64,000 bases of DNA. Source: Opisthorchis felineus. Its lineage: Eukaryota; Platyhelminthes; Trematoda; Opisthorchiida; Opisthorchiidae. Shown piece by piece: positions 11,233-21,440 of this stretch. The stretch is from positions 389,395 through 453,394 of the forward strand of contig SJOL01010112.1 in assembly GCA_004794785.1 (NCBI GenBank), given 5' to 3'. How positions within the stretch are numbered: the first letter of the stretch is position 1; every line of letters starts with the position of its first letter. The position numbers were made by a program, and so were the translations under genes. The notes under the pieces are model-generated. The model searched no databases and was not told the DNA's origin. It saw nothing but the letters and a program-made list of their open reading frames with translations.

Positions 11233-13171
11233 AATTGTCTGTGCAAACCCATGGAAGACAAAAATGAGTGTATATATTTAATGATTGATGACACGCTGTG
11301 TCCATGGTGCGTTTGAGCCTTCTAAATTTCTTTGTAGCGCATATGTGGAATCTGTTTAATACACAAATTTCAAGTATTTAAAGGGAGGTTTAGTGGCACA
11401 AGGCTACTATGGAAGGCTATTTTGCGCTGTTTGAACGATTAATCTCTCCTCTGACAGCTATTTTGTGAAAGTATTATCGTAACCACTGAGCAGCCGATAT
11501 TAATCCGGAAGAATGATTATTATTATTATGACTATTATTAAATATTTTCTACTCCGACAAATTCAAGCTCCATATAAGTCATTTAGCTGCATCTACTCAT
11601 AAGATCTTGATATATTTTACGCAAACCCCACAGTGTGCTTTGCTAAGGGATGAACTTGGTGAGATTCCAAAGAAACTGCCTATCGCATGAGTGTCAAATG
11701 GTCGAGCAAGTTTCAAGCTGGTTGAAACTGATTTAAACAGAATTTCTCAGACAACATAACACTGGGCATAAGATCGACGTATTGAGATTGTAGCAACAAA
11801 CGACAGTTGGAAAATGTTTTGAACTTGACATAAATCGATCCAGTGAACACTTACGACCTTGCTGTTTCATTGACCAGGTGGGAATGGTAGCAACACCATT
11901 ATTTGCTTAGGGTTTCACGTTGTGCTTAATCACAGTACTTAAAAAGTGATATCCAACTTTCTCGGACAAAACTCAAAAGAAACTTTGTGAACTTTGTTGA
12001 ACACTGATCTGTTTGTCGAATAAAACGGTTGGTTTGCAAGCGTTTCGTCAATTTACGATACGACGTAGTCACACAGCGGTTAAATGTCTGCTTTCTCCAC
12101 TTCTTGCGTTTACTTAGCTTAACAAGAATACTAAGGTACTGGGGACTGGGGACTGTTAAAATGCTGCCATACAGTGACGAAACATCTGCAAGCCGACTGT
12201 AGATCAACTGACACCTAATCAACATCCTACAAACGCAACCCACTTTTCAACAGGCACCCAGTAGTAAAGTTTGGTTCCACACTAATAGGCTCCACTCGCC
12301 AGACCACAGTACTGTTCCACATGTGCTCCATTTGAAGAGTCCCATCCAATCATTAGGCTCCCCTATCCAGCTAAATGAGTAGTAATCAGCATAGAAAATG
12401 CCACAAGTCTGCTGAGGATCTCCTTATATTTACGATCAATAATTTTGTTGTAACAACAGTGGCGTATAAACAGCTGCGCACGAGTGCGAATGCAAAATGT
12501 TGAGTTTGCGCATCATAGGTACAGAATAGAAAAATCCAAAGTACCAATGTATCAGACTGACCCGATCCAGTTGTGACCAGTGCAGCAGAAATCGCTGTCA
12601 GTCTGTTCCTACGCGTGTTGTCTCTCGATGGGCTTTCAGGAAGCAAATATCTGGGAAACCACGAGCTAATATTTAAATAGCTTGGGAATGATAAACCTCC
12701 TCAGTACTTTCGACCTAATAGTGGTCAGGCCAAGAGGTCAACCTTTATCGATTCTGTAAGTCTCCTGTCGAAAACAGCATCATTATACAAGAATCCTGTG
12801 ACGAACTGAGTTAAAATTTCTGCTGATTGCTCTTTTGGACGCGCCGATGGTCTTGTGGATAAACCTCAGTGTCATGAGATCATGTGCCGACAGTAATTCA
12901 TTTTCATCTATTGCTAAAAACGTATTTATGGAAACGATGGTCTCATCAACGAGAATTTCGTGTGCTAAATAGAAGGGAAGATGCAATTCGCTGCAGATAG
13001 AAGTTGGTGTCAAATTAGTGATGATTAAGTGAATCCTTCACATTTGTGATCAGGAAAGCTGTCTGCAGGCGAAAAAAAACAAATAAAAATTAACCGGCAA
13101 CTCCACACCTGTGAGGCAAGTATTGAAAATTGAGGTTTCAGTGATTATCTCGCATGAGAATCGTAAAAAAA
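11233..13171. other. No recognisable feature
   Basis: There are scattered short open frames, the longest a 105-codon frame on the minus strand at 11926-12243 with no recognised motif, plus a small ATT repeat. No shared repeat family was seen. Confidence 0.45.
11515..11529. repeat. ATT trinucleotide microsatellite
   Basis: A short run of ATT units (about 4-5) in AT-rich sequence. Confidence 0.8.
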
Positions 13172-13350
13172 TCGTTCAGCTGTAGCACCCTTTTGGTGCC
13201 TCACTGCCATGCCACCCGAAGGAAGCACAAGGGTCGGAATAAAGCCAGGTTGCCCTAGCCTAGACAGGGGAAGTCAAGAGGCAGAAGTCGGGTTCGAACC
13301 ACGGACCTTCCAGTCAGTAAATTCGCTCTCTAACCACCAAACCATCGTAC
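13172..13350 (-). repeat. Family A tRNA-derived SINE, copy 2
   Basis: The minus strand carries a decayed A box (GGTTTGGTGGTTAGAG, plus positions 13327-13343) and a perfect B box GGTTCGAACCC (plus 13290-13300). The shared body follows (GACTTCCCCTGTCTAGGC, GTGCTTCCTTCGGGTGGC) and the copy ends at CAGCTGAACG. This copy has the best preserved B box of the three. Confidence 0.85.
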
Positions 13351-13944
13351 GTTCACTTAAAGAATACGGTTAGCTCGGGAAAAGCCCAAACGCGTTATTT
13401 TTCCGTGCTTTGTTATTTCTGCTACCAGCTGAAATTGGATTTTTGGAGCCGAAGACGACGCCATGCTACCGACAAATGATTCAGTCAGCATGAACAACCA
13501 TGAGGTCAGAATGTTATCCCCAGGTTAACACAGTAATTAGAAACCAAACAGTCACGTGATGACTCTTTCTCATCAAAACAACGGAACGTGTGTAGTGACT
13601 GTCGGGATCGATGGCAAACTTCTCGCTTTTCTATTTTATATTTCGAGCTTAGATATTACTATTTTTAAGCCATCTGCGAGGATCAATCATTAGTTGAGGC
13701 AAAGAAACCGATTATTGTTGAAAAGACGAATTACCTGAGTTGGTCACCAACAGCTCAACACACTTTACTTCCGAGAATTGGGTATAGAGGGACAAAATCA
13801 ACCGAATCAGAGAAAACTTCAAGTTTTTTTACACTTGATCAATAAGCCTTTGACGTGTTTTAGCACCAACTAAGACTCAGTCTAGCCTGGCAGTGTTGTG
13901 AAATATAGAATAAAGAATATATAGAATTTATATATAGACCCCCT
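13351..13944. other. No recognisable feature
   Basis: Non-coding in appearance, AT-rich towards the right end (13905-13940), with no repeat family recognised. Confidence 0.5.
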
Positions 13945-14035
13945 CAAACCCGCACTGACGATGTCACCTCGATTGGTGATGAAACGTTTGCAATCCAACT
14001 GTCAAGTCGGCGAACAGACCAACAACCAATGAGTC
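13945..14035 (+). repeat. Family E fragment (Penelope-type hammerhead tail)
   Basis: The segment carries a hammerhead-like motif (annotated separately) followed by CAATCCAACTGTCAAG and GAACAGACCAACAACCAA, wording shared with 4862-4935. In other animals this arrangement, a hammerhead with a minimal GAAACGT stem III, sits in the pseudo-LTRs of Penelope-like elements. No Penelope coding sequence adjoins it here. Confidence 0.55.
13952..13991 (+). ncRNA. Hammerhead-like motif, Penelope type
   Basis: The core is CTGACGA (13955-13961; the variable seventh core position is C) and GAAA (13981-13984). Stem II is TCACC with GGTGA around a five-base loop plus a T, with small bulges at its base. Stem III is the minimal ACGT type (13984-13987) and the cleavage triplet is GTT, with predicted cleavage after 13988. 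Stem I has three base pairs (GCA with TGC). The base of stem II is imperfect, so activity is uncertain. Confidence 0.5.
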
Positions 14036-16978
14036 TAGCCTCCCAAGCCTCGTAGATGTTTGCTGACATGTAGATTGCTAAATGTAGTCCCACCAAGCCC
14101 CTGAGAAAACCCCAAGAAATTAGTAAACAAAATAAACAATAACCACAGAAGCCATTATTGAAACAACAGCAGCTGTGAATAAACAACATTTCTGTCCCAG
14201 GTAAAATTAAATTCCGGTCTAGCCAAGACTCTTGGGAGGCATGATGGGAACTTTAGGAGGAGACGAATTCGAGTGAATAGGAGAACAGTACGTCCTTCAA
14301 GGTATGACTTTGGCAACTAATTTAATTTCTGCCAGTACTCAACCTTCATTGGACCACCATGGTAGCAGGGCATTGTTTGTTAATTTACGCTCATTACAAT
14401 AAGGTCATCTGAAGTTTCATGTTCAAATTTTTCATGATATTATTGGTCACTGTTAGTGCCATAAAATGTCGATAAGCTGGATTAGATAAGGTATGAATGC
14501 GGCGGTTGTTGTGCCATCGAACACGCCTTGCTTGTCCTAGATGAAGTGCTTTCCGGGTGACATTTACCAAGCTCAAGATTGTACGGTAGAATGCGAAGAG
14601 TAGAGGTGGGTCAAGTCCGCCAAATACAGACATTCCGCCGGTGAAGAGTGATTCGCATTTGTGAATGAAAATGGTGGAGGGGAGCGCTGGAATTTGAAAA
14701 GCGGCAGTTAACGACTTGCGGAAATTTCTGCCATTTCGATTGGCTGCTGATTAACGACGAAGTAAAGTAGCGAGACATCGTTGGACGCAATGGATCCACC
14801 ACGACTACTGTTGGCTAGATATATAATTAATAACTGCTTTGTGACGAAGAATCTCCTGGTATCAATGAGAATATCATTTGAGGATGCAGACATTGGACTG
14901 TTAAATATGTGTACTTGCACATCAAGCAGGAACGGTCAAACACTATTCACTTTAGTGATTCTAAAAGAACTTGCGGAAAAAATCGATCGATTCCCACCAA
15001 TTGTCTACATTAAAGGCGTCCAAAAAGGTAACACGAATTGCTTGTGACCAATCGGTTTGATTTGGACATCTACTTTGATATTCTTCATGTTTAACAACAT
15101 AAGTTACTGCCAGCAGGATGAGTAAATTCGGATAGTAGTAGGCATTGTGATATGCCCATTTCAGTCATTTATAACAGCAAGTTTGCACAAATGAAGATGA
15201 CACAAGGCAGTTTAAATTGCCATACTCAGTCACTCCTCGGTTGATTCTATGGCACTTGATGTTCCATTCCTCAGACTGCTCAGCGGTTTGTATCTGTTCC
15301 ACCAAACATCCAGTGCACCATGGGGTTTGATGCTTCTGTGTACTTGTTAGCTTACTTTAAAGCCAAAGTTTGGGGCAAAACATTCGGAGATAATTACAAC
15401 TGGCACGACCTACATCTTACTGCATGAAATAGCGACGTTTGCAGTCAAGAGTTACAGGGCTGTCGATTCAAAATTGAAATCTGGCCTCATGCATCGAGGA
15501 ACTCTGCGTTAACCAGGATACATCTTGCTGTCATATTAGTCTTCTAGAACGTACCATGACTCTTGACCTTTCTAACATTGGACGGGGTCGGTGAGCCTGT
15601 CGCTATTTTGATTATCACTTTCTTCGGGATGTATGGTGTGGTAGAGTCAATTGCATAGACTAAATTCCGGCCCATCTGCAACAGACTCCAAGAAAAACTA
15701 CCTCTCTGGAATTCAAAGTCATGGTTTACAATGGATACAAGGTTCCTCTGAAAGGAGTCTCCATCATTAATTGGAACAGGTATTTCTGAAATGAAACAAC
15801 CTTGCCCCTCAGAATGAGTGGCATGCTTGAGAGGACAAATCTATCCTTACCAGAAAACACAGAACAGTGCAAAAATCTGCTTCTTCTGCTAACCTCCATA
15901 GCCAACTAAAACACTACCGGCCAAGATAAGAACGTTTTAGTGAATGGGCTTGTAAATCTCTCTCCAGCGCACCATTACCCAAGCCTCGTCATCACCCTAG
16001 TCATCACAATGGCGACAAATATTTGCAGACCTTCTGTTGCAGTCAACTCCAGCAAAGTTATATCTGCCACGAAGAAAATATACGATCACACTTGGCAGAC
16101 AATGGGACTGTGTTATAGGCATGCGCTGGCGACCAGAACACGACTAGAGTCCCACCACGTGTACTGCTCTTCTTACATGTTCGTTCTTCGCATCGACATG
16201 CGAACACAAAATAACAACTGCAATATGGAATATAACTGCTATGTTCTGCACATTAAATGGTGATCTTCTTGCTGCTACAGCCGCTGCTTCTCTCGCTGTT
16301 GTTTTTGTCGTTATTTCGAAAATCTCCCAGATTTCGGTCAACAGGCATACGTTAGCGGATGTGTGTGGGTGTGCCTTAGACAATGAATCACTCACCATAG
16401 GTGGTAGTAACTGTGTAGACACGGATTCGCGATCCCCAACCACCTCCCTTAAGAGTCCGAGTGCCCTGAAATCGGGAAACCCAGTGAGAATGTGAAGAAT
16501 TTATGACCAGATCATTCATCAGGGATGATCTGCTGGACGTTCTGTATTAGGTCGCGGTGGTCCTTAAATAGTTCATCAAGTGAGTGGTTGTGCAATGAAC
16601 CAGAGATTCAGAGATGCTGTTTTAGTGAATAGGATGACTTTTTCTGGCCTGTCAAATGATTCACAGTGCCTTGTTAGGGAGGTTTGTCTGACAGGCAAAC
16701 GAAAATAACAAGAGGTTTGGGAGGAAAAATAAAGCTGGATGCATTTAATTTGACCATCCGAATATGTATCGGTCCTCCCAGGATACAACAAGATTGTTTT
16801 CTTTAACACAGTGAATCTTATTCAGAAAAGGTGTCAAATTTTCTTTCGCCTGCCAACTACTCATATCGCATTAGGGCAGTCTGCAGAAGGAGTTGACGCA
16901 CTGAACATGTTTAATTTTTAAGAAATAAAATTGAGTAAAAGAATTATTCAACTAACCAATCAGGTCATTAGATAAATA
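14036..16978. other. No recognisable feature
   Basis: Overlapping short open frames on both strands (notably 14394-15047 and 15940-16495) carry no motif I recognise and lack convincing splice borders. No repeat shared with other parts of the window was found. Confidence 0.45.
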
Positions 16979-17122
16979 CGCTCATTTGCAAATCAGTTTG
17001 TTGTACATGGGAGACTCAACTAAATCTCTTGTTTATGATATTCTTCAACTGAATTTGCTGCACAAAGGCCGTCTCATGTTTTAGTTGGTACGATATTCGA
17101 GATATCGCAGTATATCTTCATA
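16979..17122 (-). repeat. Family C fragment without ribozyme
   Basis: The segment reads, on the plus strand, CTCATTTGCAAATCAG, GAGACTCAACTAAATCTC, ATGATATTCTTCAACTG and GGTACGATATTCGAGATATC, which is the body of the family C unit in minus orientation. The hammerhead part is absent; similarity ends near 17122. Confidence 0.7.
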
Positions 17123-17569
17123 AAATGGCAGTTTCAGTTTATCCCTGAACTGCCTGAAGTTGACAAACAATGTTTTGCATTGCTGAGCTCCAGTAAATCC
17201 CAAAAATCACGAAACGCTACATCATCTGTTCCTTAGTTCGACCTTATTCGAGTGACCTTTCCCAAAAGTAATGATAAGTCAGTAGTAAGCCAGTAACACC
17301 CCATTTTGAAGTGTTTACCTTAGTCTGCTATTTGAAATTAAAAGTTGTATGGCTACAGCGCCAGCTTATCTTTCTGAAAAAAAGTACGGTTAGGGCTCGT
17401 GAGAATCATCCCTCGACTTTATCGTCAATTCGTTTTCGGTATCTAACAATCCAACAATCTAACATACCTGTTGGAAAAAAATGAAAAGAAAATTTGTAAG
17501 GCAATATGCCTTCTACTCATTTAAACGCAAACCCTTTATTCCTCTAACCCGTGTTCTGATTGGCTGTTG
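17123..17569. other. No recognisable feature
   Basis: AT-rich DNA between a family C fragment and the LINE. No gene or repeat recognised. Confidence 0.5.
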
Positions 17570-18484
17570 TCCCATACCCCGACCTGAAGCTGCCACCTTG
17601 ACGTAGTGATCGGCCTTTAAGTGCTGCAATGATCTCGCGGGCTACACTGACTGGAACTTCATTCTACAACCATGTCAAGAAGGCCAAGCAGGGGCAGTCG
17701 GACCAAGAGCAGCGAGACCCCGTACTACAAGTAATGGTATGGTGAGGCGATCTGAGAGTTAATACATACCGCCCTCTACAATCCGGGATATGGAGGAAGT
17801 AAGGTTTTTCTCCCAGGCAACCAGCATGCCCATATTCATGGGGGCAGCGATGCTGCCTTACCACGAGGAAGGACGGATTATAAAATGTCTGTCCTAAAAA
17901 TCGCACATTCCGATCACCCAACGGTTGACCGTGACCGCCGGCGCATTATTCACTATGGCCGAAATACTTTTAAAACCGAAGAGTCTGGTGCTGCTCAAAA
18001 GGCACTTGCTGTGCGCAGCCTTATTAGTAGTGAGACACTAATGCCTTACTCCCTGCGTCCTCGAGCCAGGCCGGCCCGCTACAACCAAGTCGGATTATTG
18101 AGACACTGGCTCCTGGAAGGGTTCAAAAAAAACCATAACAACCGCTGCCTCATGGTTCAGACTTTTGAGTCAGAGGCTAGGACAAGATCCGAGGACAAAA
18201 CCATATGGTCCCTCACTACCATGTGGGTCAGACGTTGGGGCAAAAGGCTCAAGGCGGAGTACCACAACCAAACCCCTTTCCTTGGCCCGGGCAACCGCAT
18301 AGTGCCATTTGCCCGCACAGTTCTTTGTCCGCCAATGTACCCCTTCAAACCATTCTTACCACACAAGCAAACGTTACTGGGTCGATTAACTATCAGCTAT
18401 CCGACCAATGTGCCTTATCAACCACGCTGCCGATTGACGATGGAAAAAAAGAACAAAATCCTGCTAAATTCACGAGATGCTTTC

Positions 18485-19260
18485 TATTTAGGAGCTCTCA
18501 ATGTTTGTAATCGATTTCAAATTGGCAAACCGGCAATGCTTGCCGAGAGCTTACACCCCCTTAAGACTGGATGTACCCTGTATATCTGAGAAGTGCATAC
18601 AGAACCCAAGCGTGGTCATGCATCCTAAAGCCCCAAGGACGAACTCAGCTCTTTCACAGTACACCTTCCAGTTGTCCGGTGATCCAGAAGCAATGACTCG
18701 TGAAATATATGGTGTGGGAGTTACAGTCTTACCCATAGCTGAACGCATTTTTCTGGAGTAGGTTCCAGTGAACAGTCTTCTTTGCACAGTTCGGTTGTAT
18801 AGCTCATTCAACCTCAATGCCACTCGACAAAAAGTACCTATTTGTGGTGTCGCCTTATGCCCCAAAGAACTGCAGTTCTGACTTTCAGAAGGAAATTTTC
18901 TATCCAGAGTTATCCGGGCTCATTCGTCAAGCAAAAAGCACTGGCGTTGTGAACTTTGCGGGCAATTTGAATGCATAAGTCGGTCTTCTTATCTCCATGG
19001 GATCCCATCTGGACAGTTGATTCGGAGTTGGTGCTCGTCGCAAGCCAGCAGACTGTGACTCCTGGCCCGTACAAGCTTTCATCCTAAACCTTCACACCAC
19101 GTAACCTGGCGGCCACCAGAAGCAAATCAACCGTGGACCCAATTGAGTCACGTAGCTATCACCCGCCGATGGAGAGCCGCCACAGTTCTATCCAGGGCAC
19201 ACAACTTGATTCCGATCACAGCATGATGGGAACATGCCTGACAGTTTATTTCCCTTCAGG
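18485..19260 (+). pseudogene. LINE endonuclease domain, degenerate
   Basis: Segments in different frames follow the order of an apurinic-type LINE endonuclease: [18 protein letters not shown], then [15 protein letters not shown], then FQLSGDPEAMTREIYGVGV with PVNSLLCTVRL, then VVSPYAPKNCSSDFQKEIFY, and finally TQLDSDHSMM, which holds the SDH signature near the end of the domain. The nuclease would nick target DNA to prime reverse transcription. Frameshifts occur near 18540, 18780 and 18960, and an in-frame stop follows the GVGV segment, so no functional enzyme is encoded. Confidence 0.7.
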
Positions 19261-20029
19261 CCCTTGCAAGTCTGCACGAAACATGCCAATCCACCATCTT
19301 CGGAGAACTACCAAAGCTTATCAGTATCGAGCTGAGCTAGCTCAACGACTTTCTACAGTAAACCAATACTGTACTGTCAGGGAGGATGTGGATGAAGCAT
19401 GGCAAAGCGCGAAAACAATTATGCTGGCAGAGTTCAATGTTGTCTGTCCGAATTTTCCAATACGATCAAATAACCACTGGATATGGTCCAGACCGCTAGT
19501 CCTGAGTGGCTGGGAAATTCTTACCAGCAGATAATTACTATAACGGTGCAGGCAAATCTCTTAAGCGCCTAATAGGGAAGAGACTCAGGAAGGACTTAGG
19601 GCTTTGGTGGACGCTGGAAGCTCAGGAGCGGAAGAAGGCTTTTACTACCGGGAACAGGCCTGGCCTATACCAATTATTACGATAGACTGGCCAGATGAAG
19701 GCAATGGTATGTGAAACGACAAACGAAAAATTCGGCTGATTAATTTACTTGTAAATTTGCTGACTGGAAAGTCGGACGAACACTTTGAAGAACAGGTTAG
19801 CTGGCATCCTGCGACACAGCCTCCGGAGGCAGTGCAAGTGGAGCTAATGAAATGTAAACATCAGTCGCCCACAAGAAGAACAGATAAAACAAGAAATATC
19901 TGTACTGAAACGTAAGAAAGCACCAGGACCGGCCGATTATGTATTCAACCCTCTTCAAGGAAGGGGGAGCATCCCTGGCTACCCATATGACGAAACTCAT
20001 TGGTGCGATATGAATTGAAGAATAAGTGC

Positions 20030-20745
20030 CTGCAGAAAGGGGTGCGTCGACAGCTATTCCTGCCTTCAAAAACAGTAGTACGAAAATGCCGTGTGAAAAC
20101 CATCAAGGCAATTACCTTGTGCCTTGGCATCAAATATGCTACTCTAAGGCTGTCTGAACACGGAGAGAGGCAGATCGGTGAAAACAAAGCTGGGTTTCGT
20201 CCTACAAGAGGATGCATCGACCACATTTTTACCGTCCGACATTTTTTGGAGCAGGGACAATGCTTCCAGAAATCATCAGTGGTGGCGTCTCTTAACTTAC
20301 AAGCTGTCTTTTACAGTCAGGCACTAGGGCAGTGTATTTGGAGCAAAGGTATCCCCACAAGTTCTTGGATCCACTTAAGGCATATCACGCAAACTCTCGC
20401 GGACTCCTGAAGGTCTACGTGCTGTCGCCTGAGTTCAGTATATCAAGTGGCGTCAGGCAAGGATATCCCCCATCATTCCCAGCCTCTACTGCCTGTGAGG
20501 TCGAAATGTTCCCAGAGCATTCGCTCACAGACACCGATACAGACGACATAGCTCTTTTTGAATCTAGCGCCATTTTAATGCGGAAAACATTACATTACCT
20601 GAATAATTCTGCCTCACGGTTTGGCATGCGCTTTACACCTGCGAAGTGCACAGTGCAAAACTGGGTGGGCTCAAACCCTAACCTTATGCTTGCGGATGAA
20701 ACAACAGATGTGGCAGGTAAGTTTGTTTACCTGGCCACCTCTCCG
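20030..20745 (+). pseudogene. LINE reverse transcriptase domain, degenerate
   Basis: Readable blocks in order are ENKAGFRPTRGCIDHIFTVR, a decayed aspartate block (VVASLNLQAVFYS, where LDLKAAFDS is usual), SPEFSISSGVRQGYP, the catalytic box as DTDDIALF (YADD in active enzymes), FGMRFTPAKC, and KFVYLA. The frame changes near 20330. Loss of the first catalytic aspartate and of the tyrosine and alanine of YADD, together with the frameshift, make it inactive. The domain would copy the element's RNA into DNA at the nicked target. Confidence 0.8.
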
Positions 20746-21020
20746 CTTCCGCCACTCTGAATTGGGCACGGAAAACAGCACTCTCTTCGGCGAAGAATTG
20801 TTCGGCATGCACAATACATGGCATAACCAAAGCAGCTTATGGTACCGGACGCACTCTTTAATGGAAGTCCTCGTTGTGCCACCGAAAAATCGTTTTCTAA
20901 CTGCCTCGTTACGGATTCTCCTACACCAAACCACACGAGCCATGGTCCTGAGACAGCAATTGTCGGACACCTGAAGACGTCTCATTTCCGCTGCTCGAAC
21001 AGGCCAAGTCTCAACGGTCT
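20736..21020 (-). pseudogene. Inverted C-terminal piece of a second LINE copy
   Basis: On the minus strand a frame of about 95 codons is nearly continuous from VETWPVRAAEMRRLQV through CCLRTMARVVW, SIKECVRYHKLLWLCHV and LCMPNNSSPK to EWRKRRGGQ. This is the tail region of the same kind of LINE, opposite to the surrounding element. It takes the place of the segment normally found between the end of RT and the STKGRVCNAT block. The host element's own tail follows at 21021-21440 on the plus strand, so the two tails form an inverted repeat. Confidence 0.75.
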
Positions 21021-21440
21021 ACCAAGGGTCGAGTTTGCAATGCTACAATGCACTTCATTTTTGTTGTAAGGCCGCTGCGCGCCGAAGATGTCAGAGAACG
21101 TTTAGCGTCTTCGGCCATTGCCCAAGTGTAGTGAGAACACCAGATCAGTAATGGACTTCAGAAGAACTGGCTCGCCCACAATAGATGAACTAATCATTCT
21201 CCATAGGTTGCACACGCACAACCACATGAAGGATGGAAACGAGCTAGGGGAGGTCAAAGACTGCCTTAGCAGCAAAGTATGAAAGCCAGTACCAGCAAAT
21301 TCAGGGGCAGTGATCATTGCCTTCCCTGGATGAGGGTCACGAGACAGGACACATCAATGGTTGGAGACATTTTCAGACACGGCTCAGTCACACCTTCGAT
21401 GGCGCCCATGCACCCAAGCTGTTGCCTTCAACGAGTAGCC
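21021..21440 (+). pseudogene. LINE C-terminal tail domain, degenerate
   Basis: The plus-strand blocks STKGRVCNATMHF, VVRPLRAEDVRERL, EHQISNGL, GWKRARGGQ, QSMKASTSKF and THQWLETFSDTAQSHLRWRP appear in the usual order of the tail that follows reverse transcriptase in this LINE type. Several stops and a frame change near 21320 interrupt it. Similarity fades near 21440, where the 3' untranslated part presumably begins. Confidence 0.65.

Larger units (their letters stand above)
17570..21440 (+). mobile_element. RTE-like non-LTR retrotransposon (LINE), decayed
   Basis: On the plus strand the order is a GC-richer leader (about 17570-18480, inferred 5' region), endonuclease-like segments (18485-19260), linker, reverse transcriptase (about 20030-20745) and a C-terminal tail domain (21021-21440). 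The size, near 3.9 kb, suits a nearly full-length element. Many stops and frame changes show it is long dead. The family resemblance is to the EN-RT elements common in flatworms with a WLxHVLxMP-type tail; the clade name RTE is an inference. A piece of a second copy lies inverted inside it (20736-21020). I could not place the exact 3' end or any target-site duplication. Confidence 0.8.

Noticed and set aside
20710..20735. Donor-like CAG|GTAAGT near 20717
   Set aside because: It falls inside the LINE reverse transcriptase coding sequence and reads through as ordinary codons (VAGKFVYL).
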